A DNA stretch of 64,000 bases from Myxococcales bacterium (lineage in GTDB: Bacteria > Myxococcota > UBA796 > SXON01): NCBI GenBank assembly GCA_009692585.1, contig SHYX01000003.1, forward strand, positions 62,001-126,000. Direction: 5' to 3'. This document shows positions 17,673 to 28,843 of the stretch, piece after piece. The stretch's first letter is position 1. Each line of letters starts with the position of its first letter. The translations under genes and the position numbers were made by a program. The notes under the pieces are model-generated. The model was not told where the DNA came from. It did no database searches and saw only the letters and a program-made list of their open reading frames with translations.

Positions 17673-17757
17673 GGTCGGCTCGGGAACCGCGGTGGCTATC
17701 CCGCCCACGGCAGCCGTGTGGTTGCGAATCCGCGCCGGTGCGCGTAAGCTGACGCCG

Positions 17758-17880
17758 TGCTCAACATCACCCAGCGGCAGCGCGACGTGGTCGTGATCAC
17801 GATGGGTGGCCAGACCCTCATGCGCGCCGAGTTGTCCGCGCCCGAGGTCATCAGCCGGCGCGCGCTTCCCCGGCGTTAGT
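17758..17880 (+). CDS. Possible small protein upstream of queA
   Basis: A 40-codon frame from GTG at 17758 to TAG at 17880 with strong GC bias at third positions, better than the other frame over the same bases. It begins MLNITQRQRDVVVITMGG and ends with a basic tail (SRRALPRR). No family recognised and no clear Shine-Dalgarno. It overlaps in another frame the only canonical start available to queA (GTG 17806), and its stop sits just before the point where QueA homology starts, suggesting translational coupling. Could also be a chance frame. Confidence 0.35.
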
Positions 17881-18924
17881 CCCATCGCGCCGCAGGACGA
17901 CCCACTGGCGGGTTGGGACTTCGAGCTTCCCGACACGCTCATCGCCAAGGCTCCGCCCGCCCAACGCGACGGCGGGCGCCTGCTGGTGGTCGGCGAGCGG
18001 CTCGAGGACCGACAGGTTCGCGAGCTGCCGGGGCTTTTCCGTCCTGGCGATCTCCTGGTCCTCAACGACGTCCGCGTGCGCAAAGCCCGGCTGCGCGCCA
18101 CCCGCCAGTCGGGCGGCGCGGTCGAGGTCTTGGTCCTCCGAGACGGCGACGCCACCGCCGAAGGCGTGCTGGGCGAGGCGCTGGTGCGGCCCGCGCGCAA
18201 GCTCCGGGTCGGAGAGACCCTTCGCTGCGGCAGCGGTCACATCGAGGTCTTGGCGCTCCTGACGGAGGGGCTCGCCCAACTCCGCTTCTCCCCATCCCTG
18301 GCGACACTCGAGGCCGACGTCGGCGAGATGCCGCTGCCGCCCTACCTGGACCGCCCGGCCACCGCCGACGACGAGCGGCGGTACCAGACCGTGTACGCCC
18401 GGCCGGGCCCCCTCCAAGCGGCGGCCGCCCCCACCGCAGGGCTCCACCTCTCCGAGCGGCTTATCGCCGAGCTTTCAGCGATGGGCGTGCAGCGTGCACA
18501 GGTGACGCTCGAAGTCGGATTGGGAACCTTCCGCCCCCTCACCGCGGCGACGCTGGCCTCCGGGAAGCTCCACCGCGAACGGTACGTCGTTCCCGAAGCG
18601 GCGTGGAGTGCCGTCGAGTCCGCCCGTCGCGACGGGCGTCGTGTGGTGGCCGTGGGCACCACCGTCGTACGTACGCTGGAGAGCGCAACCGGGCCCGGTC
18701 CGGGCGAGACCGACATCCTCCTTGTGCCCGGCTGGCGCCCCCAGCGCGTCGATGCGCTCCTGACCAACTTCCACCTCCCTCGCTCTTCGCTCCTGATGCT
18801 GGTGGGCGCGTTCGCGGGCCAGGAACGGGTGCTGGCCGCCTACCGACACGCGGTCCAGCGCGGCTACCGGTTCTTCAGCTACGGCGACGCGTGCTTCTTT
18901 CCGGCGCCGGAGGCCGGAGGCTGA
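17806..18924 (+). CDS. queA: S-adenosylmethionine:tRNA ribosyltransferase-isomerase
   Basis: QueA transfers and isomerises the ribosyl part of SAM onto preQ1 at position 34 of tRNA, giving epoxyqueuosine. Family motifs are WDFELPDTLIAKAPPAQRD, GDLLVLNDVRVRKARL, the central DDERRYQTVYAR, AAAPTAGLHL, VTLEVGLGTFRP and LLTNFHLPRSSLLMLVGAFAG near the end. From GTG 17806 the protein has 372 residues, but the first 33 lack family character and have poor codon bias. The conserved part begins around 17905, where only CTG (17905) or ATC (17884) are in frame, so the true start may be non-canonical. Tgt follows at 19229, the next step user of preQ1, with a 304-bp spacer. Confidence 0.93.
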   Translation: MARPSCAPSCPRPRSSAGARFPGVSPIAPQDDPLAGWDFELPDTLIAKAPPAQRDGGRLLVVGERLEDRQVRELPGLFRPGDLLVLNDVRVRKARLRATRQSGGAVEVLVLRDGDATAEGVLGEALVRPARKLRVGETLRCGSGHIEVLALLTEGLAQLRFSPSLATLEADVGEMPLPPYLDRPATADDERRYQTVYARPGPLQAAAAPTAGLHLSERLIAELSAMGVQRAQVTLEVGLGTFRPLTAATLASGKLHRERYVVPEAAWSAVESARRDGRRVVAVGTTVVRTLESATGPGPGETDILLVPGWRPQRVDALLTNFHLPRSSLLMLVGAFAGQERVLAAYRHAVQRGYRFFSYGDACFFPAPEAGG

Positions 18925-20695
<1,771 letters not shown>

Positions 20696-20696
<1 letters not shown>

Positions 20697-22453
20697 TGGA
20701 AGCCGGACTCATCGCGCGGATCACCATCACCGCCGGCTCGATCCTCGCCGGGCTCTGGGTGTTGTCGACCAGCTTCCTTCCCGCGCCGATGCAGGCCGAG
20801 ATGAAGCGGGTTTGCGAGTTGGAGCTTCTGGAAGATATCCCCGAGAACACGCCGGCACCCGAGCCGTTCACCGAGTGGCTCCCCTGCAACGTGCTGGTGC
20901 GCGGGATCGATCTGGCCGGGGGTATCGACCTGACCCTCTACGTCGACGTCGAGGAGGCGGTGCGCTCCACCGTCCTCCGCGAGATCCAGCCCGTCAAGCG
21001 CGCGGCGGCGGACCAGGGGATCAAGCTCATCGACGTTCGGCGGGACCGCAAGGAAGCGGCGCTCCTCGTTCAATCCGCGCCCGAAACCACCGTCGAACAG
21101 GTCACCGGGCTCATCAACGGCCGGCTCGATGGCTATCAGTACCGCAGCACGCGGGAGGAGAACGGAGGTTCGTGGTTGGTCTATCAGATGTCGGACGCCC
21201 GCAGCGCCGAGATCCGCCGCAACGCCGTGGAACAGGCCCGCGAGGTCATCGAGCACCGCATCAACGGGTCGGGGGTCAAAGAGCCCCAGATCACCCGCAA
21301 GGGCGAGACCGGCGTGAACATCCAACTCCCCGGCGAGTCGGACATGGAAAAGGCCAAAGCCTCCATCGGGACCACCGCTCGGCTGGAGTTCATGCTGGTG
21401 GACGAGGACGTCGACGACGTCGCGATCCTCACCGCGGCAGACGAGGCGCGGGCCACCCTCGCGCCCGAGGATCGGCAAGACGATCTGAAGGTGTCAGAAC
21501 GCCTGCAGGACCAGGGTGTGCTCCGCCCCGGTCAGCGCGTGTATTGGCAATACGAAGGCAAGCCGGCGGTCCGGGGCCAGGGCTTCGTGATCAAGGACGA
21601 GGTCCTCCTGACCGGCGACGACGTCGCCACCGCGCGTACCGAAAAGAACCAACAGAGCGGCGACTTCTACGTCGCGCTGGAATTCAAGCCCCACGGCAGC
21701 GCCGTATTCTCCGACGTCACCGGGAAGAACGTCAAGAAGCGCCTGGCCATCGTTCTCGACTCGCAGGTGCGGTCGGCGCCCACCATCCAGCAGAAGATCT
21801 CGGGGACGGCGAGCATCTCGGTTGGCGAGGGCAACATACAGCAGACGCTGGACGAGGCCTCGCAGCTGGCTCGTTTCCTGCGTAGCGGGGCGCTGCCGGC
21901 GCCGGTCAGCATCGGCGACTTCCGCCTGATCGGCCCGCAACTCGGTGAGAAGGCGATCTTCGAAGGCACGCTCGCCTCGCTGATCGGGTGCGTGCTCGTC
22001 TTCCTCTTCGCGGGCATCTACTACCGGAAGAGTGGTGTTCTCGCCGATGTCTCCCTGGTCGTCAACGCCATTCTCTGCCTCGCGATGATCGTGGGCTTCG
22101 GTGCCACCCTCACGCTTCCCGGCATCTGCGGCATCGCGCTGACCATCGGCATGGCCGTGGACGCGAACATCATCATCTTCGAGCGCATCCGCGAGGAGCT
22201 CAGGGCGGGCAAGAGCGCGGCCAACGCCATCGAGATTGGCTTCGATCGGGCCTCGGTCGCGGTGATCGACGCCAACATCTGCACGCTGTTGGCGGGCGTG
22301 GTGCTCTACAGCTACGGAACCGGCCCGCTGAAGGGCTTCGCGGTGACCTTGATGTTCGGCATCTTCACCACCCTCTACTCAGGCGTATTCGTCAGCAGAA
22401 CCCTGATGGAGTGGGCCTTCCGAAACAAGACCGCCGCCGGCGTGAGCATCTGA
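20696..22453 (+). CDS. secD: Protein translocase subunit SecD
   Basis: 585 residues. One N-terminal helix (ITITAGSILAGLWVLSTS) precedes a large periplasmic domain, including GIDLAGGIDLTLYVD (the D1 motif) and ITRKGETGVNIQLPG. Five further helices follow from about residue 410, with GIALTIGMAVDANIIIFERIREELRAG, the conserved Asp-containing D4-type motif implicated in proton flow. SecD uses the proton motive force to pull translocated chains into the periplasm. It overlaps yajC and secF by one base each, so the three are a translationally coupled unit. Confidence 0.97.
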
Positions 22454-23607
22454 TGTTCGAGATCATCCCCAAGACCTTCTGGTACGACTTTGTCGCCCGT
22501 CGCCGCTTCTGGGCCGTGGCCTCGTTCACGACGAGCTTCGCGGGCATCCTGCTGTTTTTCACCATCGGACCGCTCTGGAGCATCGACTTCACCGGCGGTA
22601 CCGAGATCGACATGCACTTCGACAAGAGCATCGCGATCCAGGACGTGCGCAAGATCCTCGCCACCGTCGACATCGGTGACGACGCGGTCCAACAGGTCGG
22701 GGATCCGGCGAACAACCAGTACGCGGTTCGCATCCAGGGCGACACCTCGGCCCACGACGACGAACTCGCCGCGGTTCGCGCCGCGCTCGAGGGCGCGCAC
22801 GGCGCCAGTTGGATGGACGAGTTCCGCGTCGAAAACGAAGTCGGTGCGCGCGTGGCGGTCCTGTACACCGGCCCGCTGGTGCCGATTGCGGCCCTCAAAG
22901 GTGAGCTGGCCGGCGTCACCGGGGTGCGGGTGGAAGCGGGCGCCGACGATAACACCTTCTTCGTCCGCCTCCCGGGCGTTGCCGACAGCATCCAGACGGC
23001 GCTCGCCGCCAACCTGCCCGACAACCCGCCCACCATCGACCGGTCCGACAGCATCGGGCCGAAAGTGGGTGACAGCCTGCGCACCGCCGGACTCATGGCG
23101 CTCATCGTCTCCACGCTGTTGCACTTGGTCTACGTGGCGATCCGCTTCGACTTCACCTTTGCGCCGGGCGCGATCATCTGCCTCGTGCACGATGTCTGCA
23201 TCACCGTCGGAGTCCTCGTCGCGACCCGCCAGGAATTCGGACTCTCCACGATCAGCGCGCTGCTGACGCTGTCCGGGTACTCGCTCAACGACACCATCGT
23301 GGTGTACGACCGCATCCGCGAGAACATGGAGCGTTACCGACAGAAGGACTTCGGCGGCCTCATCAACGACAGCATCAACCAAACGCTGTCGCGAACGATC
23401 ATGACCGCGGGGGCGACGTCGTTGGCGATGATTCCGTTCCTGTTCATCGGCGGACCGGTGCTGTTCCAGTTCGCGTACGTGATGCTCATCGGCATCGTCG
23501 TGGGCACGTACTCCTCGATCTATGTCGCGGCGCCACTGACGATGATCATCCGCGAATACGAACCGGCGCTGAAGCGAATGGTCGGCTTCGGCCCCAAAGC
23601 CGGATAG
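22453..23607 (+). CDS. secF: Protein translocase subunit SecF
   Basis: 384 residues from ATG at 22453, overlapping the secD stop (TGATG). N-terminal helix after KTFWYDFVARRRFWA, a periplasmic part with IDFTGGTEIDMHFD, then five helices. Signature segments are GYSLNDTIVVYDRIREN and FGGLINDSINQTLSRTIMTAGAT, both diagnostic of SecF. A longer frame extends upstream inside secD and is discarded. Forms SecDF with the neighbour. Confidence 0.97.
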   Translation: MFEIIPKTFWYDFVARRRFWAVASFTTSFAGILLFFTIGPLWSIDFTGGTEIDMHFDKSIAIQDVRKILATVDIGDDAVQQVGDPANNQYAVRIQGDTSAHDDELAAVRAALEGAHGASWMDEFRVENEVGARVAVLYTGPLVPIAALKGELAGVTGVRVEAGADDNTFFVRLPGVADSIQTALAANLPDNPPTIDRSDSIGPKVGDSLRTAGLMALIVSTLLHLVYVAIRFDFTFAPGAIICLVHDVCITVGVLVATRQEFGLSTISALLTLSGYSLNDTIVVYDRIRENMERYRQKDFGGLINDSINQTLSRTIMTAGATSLAMIPFLFIGGPVLFQFAYVMLIGIVVGTYSSIYVAAPLTMIIREYEPALKRMVGFGPKAG

Positions 23608-23617
23608 GATCGGCGGG

Positions 23618-23896
23618 ATGACGAAGAGCGAGCTGGTAGACGCGCTGTCCCATCGCCACTCGGTGCCTCGAGTGGTGGCGGAAGCCGTGGTGGACAGTTT
23701 CTTCGCCGGGATCGGCCGCGCGTTGGGGCGGGGCGCCCGGGTAGAGCTCCGCGGCTTCGGCAGCTTCGCCATTCGCGAATACGGCGGCTACACCGGGCGC
23801 GATCCGCGCACCGGCGTCGCGATCGCCGTCAAGCCGAAGGTGCTACCGGTCTTTCGGGTGGGCCGAGAACTCCGGCTCCGCGTCGAGGGCGGGTAG
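23618..23896 (+). CDS. HU/IHF family DNA-binding protein
   Basis: 92 residues, the normal size. Helical N-terminus MTKSELVDALSHRH-VPRVVAEAVVDSFFAGIGRAL, then VELRGFGSFAIREYGGYTGRDPRTG, the beta-arm region with the R-x-x-R-x-G-R-N/D-P-x-T-G pattern that inserts its Pro into the minor groove. The ending PVFRVGRELRLRV is typical. Closer to IHF-like forms because of the FGSF core and RDPRTG arm, but HU and IHF cannot be separated safely. Ten bp after secF, so possibly cotranscribed. Confidence 0.95.
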   Translation: MTKSELVDALSHRHSVPRVVAEAVVDSFFAGIGRALGRGARVELRGFGSFAIREYGGYTGRDPRTGVAIAVKPKVLPVFRVGRELRLRVEGG

Positions 23897-23898
23897 CC

Positions 23899-24486
23899 TT
23901 GTTCGTCGCGGTGGCCTGGTGCGTGCTGGGCGCATGGGCGGGCGACGTGTACCTCAACGGGATCCGCGCCGACGTCCTCCCGGTGATGTCGATGGAAAAT
24001 GTCACCGTCCGCTTCGATGCCCAGGGCAACATCTGGGTCGACGCGCCCACCTACCGCGTTCGCGTGTCGACGGGGGACGCCACGATCCCCTCGAACCCCG
24101 CATCCGCACTGGCTCCGCCCCCGCCGCCCGCCCCCCGCGTCCAGAGCGGCGTCGCCGCCGGCTCGTGGTGGTTGGTGACCGAAGACAACGACAGCGTCGG
24201 CCACGACGTCGCCGTCGCCGTCAACGGCGTCAGCGTGCAACGGGTCCGCTCCGGCGAGGGGCAGCTGATCCTCGACCTCGGGGCGTGGTTGCAGCGCGGA
24301 ACCAACACCATCACCATGACCGCCGCACCGGGCAGCTACGCCGGCGGCGCGTTGATGGTGTACGTGGGCAAGGGCGGGGCTGACGAAGGCACGGTGCGAT
24401 TGGAGGCCCCGGACATCCGGTATGCCCGGCGCGCCGTCGACCTGGGTTCCGGCGCCACCCGCAGCTACACGCTTGTCCTCCCGTGA
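23899..24486 (+). CDS. Secreted hypothetical protein
   Basis: 195 residues from TTG at 23899, two bases after the HU stop. The start gives a short signal peptide (MFVAVAWCVLGAWAGDVYLNG). A first conserved part, LNGIRADVLPVMSMENVTVRFDAQGN, is reminiscent of small exported proteins of myxobacteria. After a Pro-rich joint (APPPPPAP) a beta-rich domain follows with DNDSVGHDVAVAVNGVSVQ and LDLGAWLQRGTNTITMTA, like a galactose-binding-type sandwich. Function not known. It is the last intact gene before the decayed stretch. Confidence 0.75.
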   Translation: MFVAVAWCVLGAWAGDVYLNGIRADVLPVMSMENVTVRFDAQGNIWVDAPTYRVRVSTGDATIPSNPASALAPPPPPAPRVQSGVAAGSWWLVTEDNDSVGHDVAVAVNGVSVQRVRSGEGQLILDLGAWLQRGTNTITMTAAPGSYAGGALMVYVGKGGADEGTVRLEAPDIRYARRAVDLGSGATRSYTLVLP

Positions 24487-24519
24487 ACGTCGGCACGTCC
24501 TGATCGAGCAGGCGCCGCC

Positions 24520-24916
24520 TTGCTGGGCGGGTTGCTTTTCGCGCTCGCGGCGCGGCCAGCGCACGGAGCGGACAGCAACTCGCTGAGCTGGGTGCGGCTC
24601 GAGGGGGCCGAGTCCTGCATCGCAGGCGCCGGCGTTGGCCCAGGCCGTCGAGGCCGAGCTCCGCCACCCCGTCTTCCTCGCGCCAGGGGCCGCGGACGTG
24701 ACCGCGGAAGGCCGGGCGGAGCGCGTCGTGGCGGGTGTCGCGCGCTGGCGGGCGGTGGTGCGCCTCAGCGATCGCGCCGGCATCGTACTGGGCGAGCGGA
24801 TCGTCGAGAGTCGCAGCCGCCCGAACCATCAACCTGAGGCAGTCTTCCTGTTGGGGCTTCCCGACGTAGACGGGAGCCGGCCACACGAGAAGGGCTTCGT
24901 GAACTCGAACGGATAG
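24520..24916 (+). pseudogene. Frameshifted remnant of a secreted protein gene
   Basis: TTG at 24520 starts a good signal peptide (LLGGLLFALAARPAHGAD) followed by SLSWVRLEGAESCIA. At about 24627-24634 the coding signal jumps by one base into another frame, which continues ALAQAVEAELRHPVFLAPGAAD, TAEGRAERVVAG, WRAVVRLSDRAGIVLGERIVES. Together these read as one protein of the SWVRLPGAExCI type that I associate with myxobacterial exported proteins of unknown function. After VESRSR the similarity fades, and the frame ends at 24916. The shift and ragged end mark a pseudogene; a base error in the sequence would explain only the shift. Confidence 0.65.
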
Positions 24917-24947
24917 AGGGCGAGAAGGGCGAACAACCACGGCTACG

Positions 24948-25118
24948 ATGACGCGTACCCCGGGCGCGTTGGGTCCCTCGGATCTCGACGGTCTGCGAGC
25001 CGTGGGCCTCGACGAGCGGGGTCTCCTCCAGGTGACGTCCATCGCCGGCTTCTTCAACTATGCCAACCGCATCGCGGATGCGCTGGGCGTGGGGAGGGGG
25101 GACGGGGAACCCAGGTGA
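24948..25118 (+). pseudogene. C-terminal fragment of a peroxidase-related (AhpD/CMD-like) enzyme
   Basis: A 56-codon frame starting ATG 24948 contains TPGALGPSDLDGLRAVGLDERG, LLQVTSIAGFFNYANRIADALGVG. This corresponds to the last quarter of carboxymuconolactone-decarboxylase-like, uncharacterised peroxidase-related enzymes (pattern LRxAGLxDRxILxxxxIxxYFNxVNRxADxLGV). The catalytic CxxC part is absent, and no coding match joins it upstream. It is therefore a relic left by deletion, next to another relic. Confidence 0.6.
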
Positions 25119-25351
25119 AGGGGATCGTTGGGATGGCATGAGGCACCCGGCGCTCCGAGGGGCGTCGCACCGGGTCCACGGCTGGGGCGCGTTGGCCTCC
25201 AGAACCTCGTCATATCAGAGGCGCCGTGGCGGCGCCGGCGACCTTGTCAGCACGCGAGCGGCCGGCTTCGCCTCCGGCGGCGCTGGCGCCGGGACCGGCC
25301 CGGTCCGGGGTTGGCGAACAGCGGGGCTTCGGACCGACTCCTCCCGTCCCC
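25119..25351. other. Structured non-coding stretch after gspN
   Basis: No gene seen. It contains nested GC-rich inverted repeats, for example GGCGCC-GTGGC-GGCGCC at 25220-25236 and GGACCGG-C-CCGGTCC at 25292-25306. These lie downstream of gspN on the minus strand and may end the T2SS transcript, though neither is followed by a T run. Confidence 0.4.
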
Positions 25352-26638
25352 CTACTCCTCCTCCCCCCCGAACTCCAGATTCGGCGGCCCCAGGTCCGGC
25401 ATCCGGTTCTGCGCGGCGCCGGGGCCCATGTCGTCTTCCAGCTCGTCGCCGTGCTGCTCTTCGAGGGGACGTCGAACGTCGCCCTCGTCGACCTCCTGCA
25501 GCGGCGGCATCATCCCCTCCTCCTCGTCGCCGCCCCGACCGGCGCTCTCCTCGCGGCGCTTCCGCAGGCGCTCGCGGCGCTCCTTGACGCGCTCCTCGCG
25601 ACGCTTCTTCCGCTCCTCGCGCGCCACCTCCGGGTCCACATCTTCGCCCGCCTCGGCCCCGGACAGGCCGCCGAAATCGGGCTTGTCAAGGTCAGCGGCC
25701 CCACTCTTGGCGACTTTGCTGTCCGAGCCTCGCCCGGGGCGGAAGGTGGGACTGCCGATGGTGCCCCCGATGTTGAAGTGGTAGCCGCCCTCCTCGTCGC
25801 GCGCGCGCTTCATGGCGGGCGCCAATTTCGCGAGCTTGTCCAGGTCCTCGGGCAGGGACACCACCAGCTTCAGACGATTGCGGCTGCGTTCGAGCTTCTT
25901 GTTCAGCGAGATGTCCCCGCTCAGCGTCATGTCGATGACGTCGCCGTCGAAGGTGCCCTCGGTCACCTCCAGCGCGCCGTCCTGCGCCTCCAACTTCACC
26001 TTGGCGACGCTGAAGCTCACCACCGGAAGCTCCAGCCCCATGACCTTGCTGCCCTCGGCCAACTGAAGCCCTTCGAAACTCAGCTCCAACGCGCCCGTTG
26101 AGTTCTTGACATTCTCACCATCCAGCGCAAGATTGCTCTTTCCACTGATCTTTCCGGCCAGATGAACGGTAAGCTCATCCCTTTCAATAGGCATCAGCGC
26201 CAGATCGAGGCCATCGGCGACGAAATTCAGATCGATCGAAGCGGCCCCCTGAGAAAAAGTACCGGAAACATCACCGCCCAACAGTTCCGCGGTGTACCCG
26301 AACGCCCACTTTCCCGCCAGCCGCGGCAACACCTGCAATCGCACCGCCAGCGCGTCGAGCTTCATCATCTCGCTGCGGACAGGCGATGGCGCCGGGTTGT
26401 CGTTGGACTTCTTGCCCTTCTTCACCGTGTACAGCGTCACGTCGGTCGCGCGGACCCCGGGTAGCCACCAGGGGCGTACATCGCCCACCTCCAGCGCATA
26501 ATCCTTGTTTCGGGCATGGAACTGCACCTCGGCGTAGCGTGCGACCTCCTCCGAGGGGAAGGTGGTGTAGAATCCAGCGACCAGTCCCGACGCACCCGCA
26601 GCGGCGCAACCGCCCAATAGAGCAATCCAGCGCATCAT
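25352..26638 (-). CDS. gspN: Type II secretion system protein GspN
   Basis: 428 residues. An N-terminal signal anchor (WIALLGGCAAAGASGLVAGFYTTFP) precedes an extracytoplasmic beta-rich part typical of GspN of the Leptospira/deltaproteobacterial type (WWLPGVRATDVTLY, LEVTEGTFDGDVIDMTLSGDI). The C-terminal 100 residues are highly charged and probably disordered (EERKKRREERVKERRERLRKR is coiled-coil-like). The family shares AsmA-like features and is thought to sit in the periplasm with the pseudopilus platform. It overlaps the end of gspM by 4 bp and is the last gene of the operon. Confidence 0.85.
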   Translation of the reverse strand: MMRWIALLGGCAAAGASGLVAGFYTTFPSEEVARYAEVQFHARNKDYALEVGDVRPWWLPGVRATDVTLYTVKKGKKSNDNPAPSPVRSEMMKLDALAVRLQVLPRLAGKWAFGYTAELLGGDVSGTFSQGAASIDLNFVADGLDLALMPIERDELTVHLAGKISGKSNLALDGENVKNSTGALELSFEGLQLAEGSKVMGLELPVVSFSVAKVKLEAQDGALEVTEGTFDGDVIDMTLSGDISLNKKLERSRNRLKLVVSLPEDLDKLAKLAPAMKRARDEEGGYHFNIGGTIGSPTFRPGRGSDSKVAKSGAADLDKPDFGGLSGAEAGEDVDPEVAREERKKRREERVKERRERLRKRREESAGRGGDEEEGMMPPLQEVDEGDVRRPLEEQHGDELEDDMGPGAAQNRMPDLGPPNLEFGGEEE

Positions 26639-27231
26639 TCGACTCCTCCCGCCGCCGTCGCGGACTCATCGAGTTTGTAGGCCGCGACCTCGAACGACGC
26701 GGTCAAGAGCCGCGTCCCGGGGGCGCCGTTGGTCTTGAGTCGTGCGGTGCGGATCTTCAGGGGGTAGGTCCCTCCTTCGACCTCGGCCAGGAACGAGGTG
26801 AGCTGCGAGAGCGTGACCTTGTCGAGCTCGACTCCGTACGAGGTCTCGACCAGATTTCCCGTCGTGCTCACCCCCTTTTCGCGCACGGCCTTGAGGTTGG
26901 GCGTGAGGTTGTGCAACTGCGCCGCCTTTTCGATGAAGCTGGCGAGGTCCTGGGACGCAGTGGTGCGCAGGGTCGCCTCGATCTCGGTGACCTTGGCAGT
27001 GTTGGCGACGAACTCGCCCTCGATGGTCTCCAGTCGCGACAAGGCATCGGCCTTGATGGCGATGCGCGACTGCAGGTCGCCGAGCAGTCCGCTCCCAGCC
27101 CAGCCCGCCAGCCCGAGGGCGACCAGGTAGACAAACAGGACCAGGCCAAGGAAGAGGGTCCGATCCCGGGCGCTCATCTCCCCGACCAACGAGCCGAACC
27201 GACCCCGCAAGGGCTCCATGAAGCTGAGCAT
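26635..27231 (-). CDS. gspM: Type II secretion system protein GspM
   Basis: 198 residues from ATG 27231, overlapping the gspL stop by one base (TGATG). Pattern of GspM: short cytoplasmic start with MSARDRTLFLG, one membrane helix (LGLVLFVYLVALGLAGWAG), a coiled-coil (ALSRLETIEGEFVANTAKVTEIEAT) and a small ferredoxin-like periplasmic domain (VELDKVTLSQLTSFLAEVE, TYPLKIRTARLK). GspM pairs with GspL in the inner-membrane platform. Sequence conservation in this family is low; order and topology carry the call. Confidence 0.85.
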   Translation of the reverse strand: MLSFMEPLRGRFGSLVGEMSARDRTLFLGLVLFVYLVALGLAGWAGSGLLGDLQSRIAIKADALSRLETIEGEFVANTAKVTEIEATLRTTASQDLASFIEKAAQLHNLTPNLKAVREKGVSTTGNLVETSYGVELDKVTLSQLTSFLAEVEGGTYPLKIRTARLKTNGAPGTRLLTASFEVAAYKLDESATAAGGVE

Positions 27232-28841
27232 CAACCCTCCTTCTCGGTGACGGGCTCGGCGCCCGGCGCAGTGGTGTCCACTTCGGGTTCACCGAGGGGG
27301 ATGGACATGTTGAACAACAGGATGTCCCCGGACTTCTTCTCGTCGGACTTGCGCGCCTGCGCGAAGTTGCCGCTGGCCTTGAGCGCGTCTTCGATCTTGG
27401 CGGCGGATTCGTAACTGTCGGTCTCGGCTTTGAACGACACCGCCTCGGCGGAGATCGTCATCTCGCGCACGTCAATCTTCGCCTCTTGATTGCCTGGCAA
27501 TGCCTGGCTCAGTCTCTTGAGCATGCCCAGGGTGGGAGGGTCACCGCCGATGGTGCTGCCCAGCGCGTCGACCTTCGCCTTGAGCGTGTCGGCTTCACCC
27601 TGGAAGATCGCCAGCGCCATGCTGGAGTCCGCCAGCCGGGAGGCCTCGATGCCCGGAACGTGGGCCTGCACCGTGCTGACGATCTTGCCGTCGAGCTCGC
27701 TGAGGGTGTCCCACGCCTCGGCCGTGCGCAGCCCGACGACGAGCCCGCCCACCAGGAGCGCCGCCGCCGTGGCCATGCCGCCCCACGAGACCACATTCCA
27801 CAGCACGTCGGCGTGGCCGCGGAACGCCAGCTCCCCGATGCGGAGGTCGGTCGCCGGTACCTCGGTCGCGGCGATGCGGGCAAGCGCCACCGCGAGCGCG
27901 CAGGACGGCGGGTGGCCCCCCGGAACGAGCACGGCCCGGACCGGGACCCCGGTGAAGTTGGAGAGCCGGCCGGCAAGCCCGCCAAGCTGGCTCCCGGCCC
28001 CGGCCAACAGCACCTCGTCGACCCCGAACCCGAACTCGTCCTCCAGCGCAATCAGCTGGGCGCGCACCTCGACAAGTTGCTCGTCCAGCGCCGCGACCAA
28101 CGCCGCCATCGTCTTCCGATCCAGGGCGTCCGCCCCGCCGTCGGTGGGCTCCGGCTCGGCCCACTCAGCTATTTGCAGCGCCTCCGGCACCCGCGCCGCG
28201 TGCTTCGCCACCTCGGCGGCCGGGGCACCAGCCTGCATATGCGCGGCGATCGTCTCGGTGAGCGCCTCACCGCCAAGCGGAACGAGGCGCGCCGCGATGA
28301 GCTGGCCCCCCTGACAGAGCGCGATGATCGTCCGACTGTGGCCGAAGTCGATGACCGCCTGCACACCCCGGTCGGCGTACGCGGACAGCGCCTCCGCGTC
28401 GAGCACCAGCAACTTCGGCTCGGCGTTGAGTCCGGTCAGGAGTTCCAACAGCTCCTTGACATCGGCCCTCCGCGCGATGACGGCGCGGGTCCGGGAGCTG
28501 CCCTTCTGCTGGTCCACCGCCCGGGTGGCGACGACCATCTCCGCCAGATCGTACGGAACGCTGCTCTCGATCTCGGCGGGAAGGGCCTTGTGGATGGTGG
28601 TGCGATCGGTGAACGGCAGGCGCACCACGCGCACCGAAGCACGCTGCAGGGGCATCGCCGCCACGCGCTCGGCACGATCCCAGCCCGGCTCGGCGGCACG
28701 GATCGCCTCGAGCGCGCCGACAACGCCGACACTGCCCTCCATCTCGACGACATCGCGCAGCACCCAGCGACGGAAACTGCCGTCCATGGTTGCGACGCGT
28801 ACGCGCCAGGAACCGATGTCTACGCCCTGAACATTTGCCAT
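27231..28841 (-). CDS. gspL: Type II secretion system protein GspL
   Basis: 536 residues. The cytoplasmic part is actin/PilM-like: VQGVDIGSWRVRVATMDG at the start, AMPLQRASVRVVRLPFTDRTTIHKALPAEIESSVPYDL, and later VIDFGHSRTIIALCQGGQL. One membrane helix at about 355-375 (GGMATAAALLVGGLVVGLR) leads to a periplasmic ferredoxin-like domain (KIDVREMTISAEAVSFKAE). GspL recruits the ATPase GspE and connects it to GspM and the pseudopilus. Longer than E. coli-type GspL (about 400), as usual in deltaproteobacteria. Confidence 0.9.
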   Translation of the reverse strand: MANVQGVDIGSWRVRVATMDGSFRRWVLRDVVEMEGSVGVVGALEAIRAAEPGWDRAERVAAMPLQRASVRVVRLPFTDRTTIHKALPAEIESSVPYDLAEMVVATRAVDQQKGSSRTRAVIARRADVKELLELLTGLNAEPKLLVLDAEALSAYADRGVQAVIDFGHSRTIIALCQGGQLIAARLVPLGGEALTETIAAHMQAGAPAAEVAKHAARVPEALQIAEWAEPEPTDGGADALDRKTMAALVAALDEQLVEVRAQLIALEDEFGFGVDEVLLAGAGSQLGGLAGRLSNFTGVPVRAVLVPGGHPPSCALAVALARIAATEVPATDLRIGELAFRGHADVLWNVVSWGGMATAAALLVGGLVVGLRTAEAWDTLSELDGKIVSTVQAHVPGIEASRLADSSMALAIFQGEADTLKAKVDALGSTIGGDPPTLGMLKRLSQALPGNQEAKIDVREMTISAEAVSFKAETDSYESAAKIEDALKASGNFAQARKSDEKKSGDILLFNMSIPLGEPEVDTTAPGAEPVTEKEG

Positions 28842-28843
28842 GC

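Noticed and set aside
24311..25057. 248-residue minus-strand frame over the decayed region
   Set aside because: Composition is Pro/Arg-rich without motif; the relic signals are on the plus strand.
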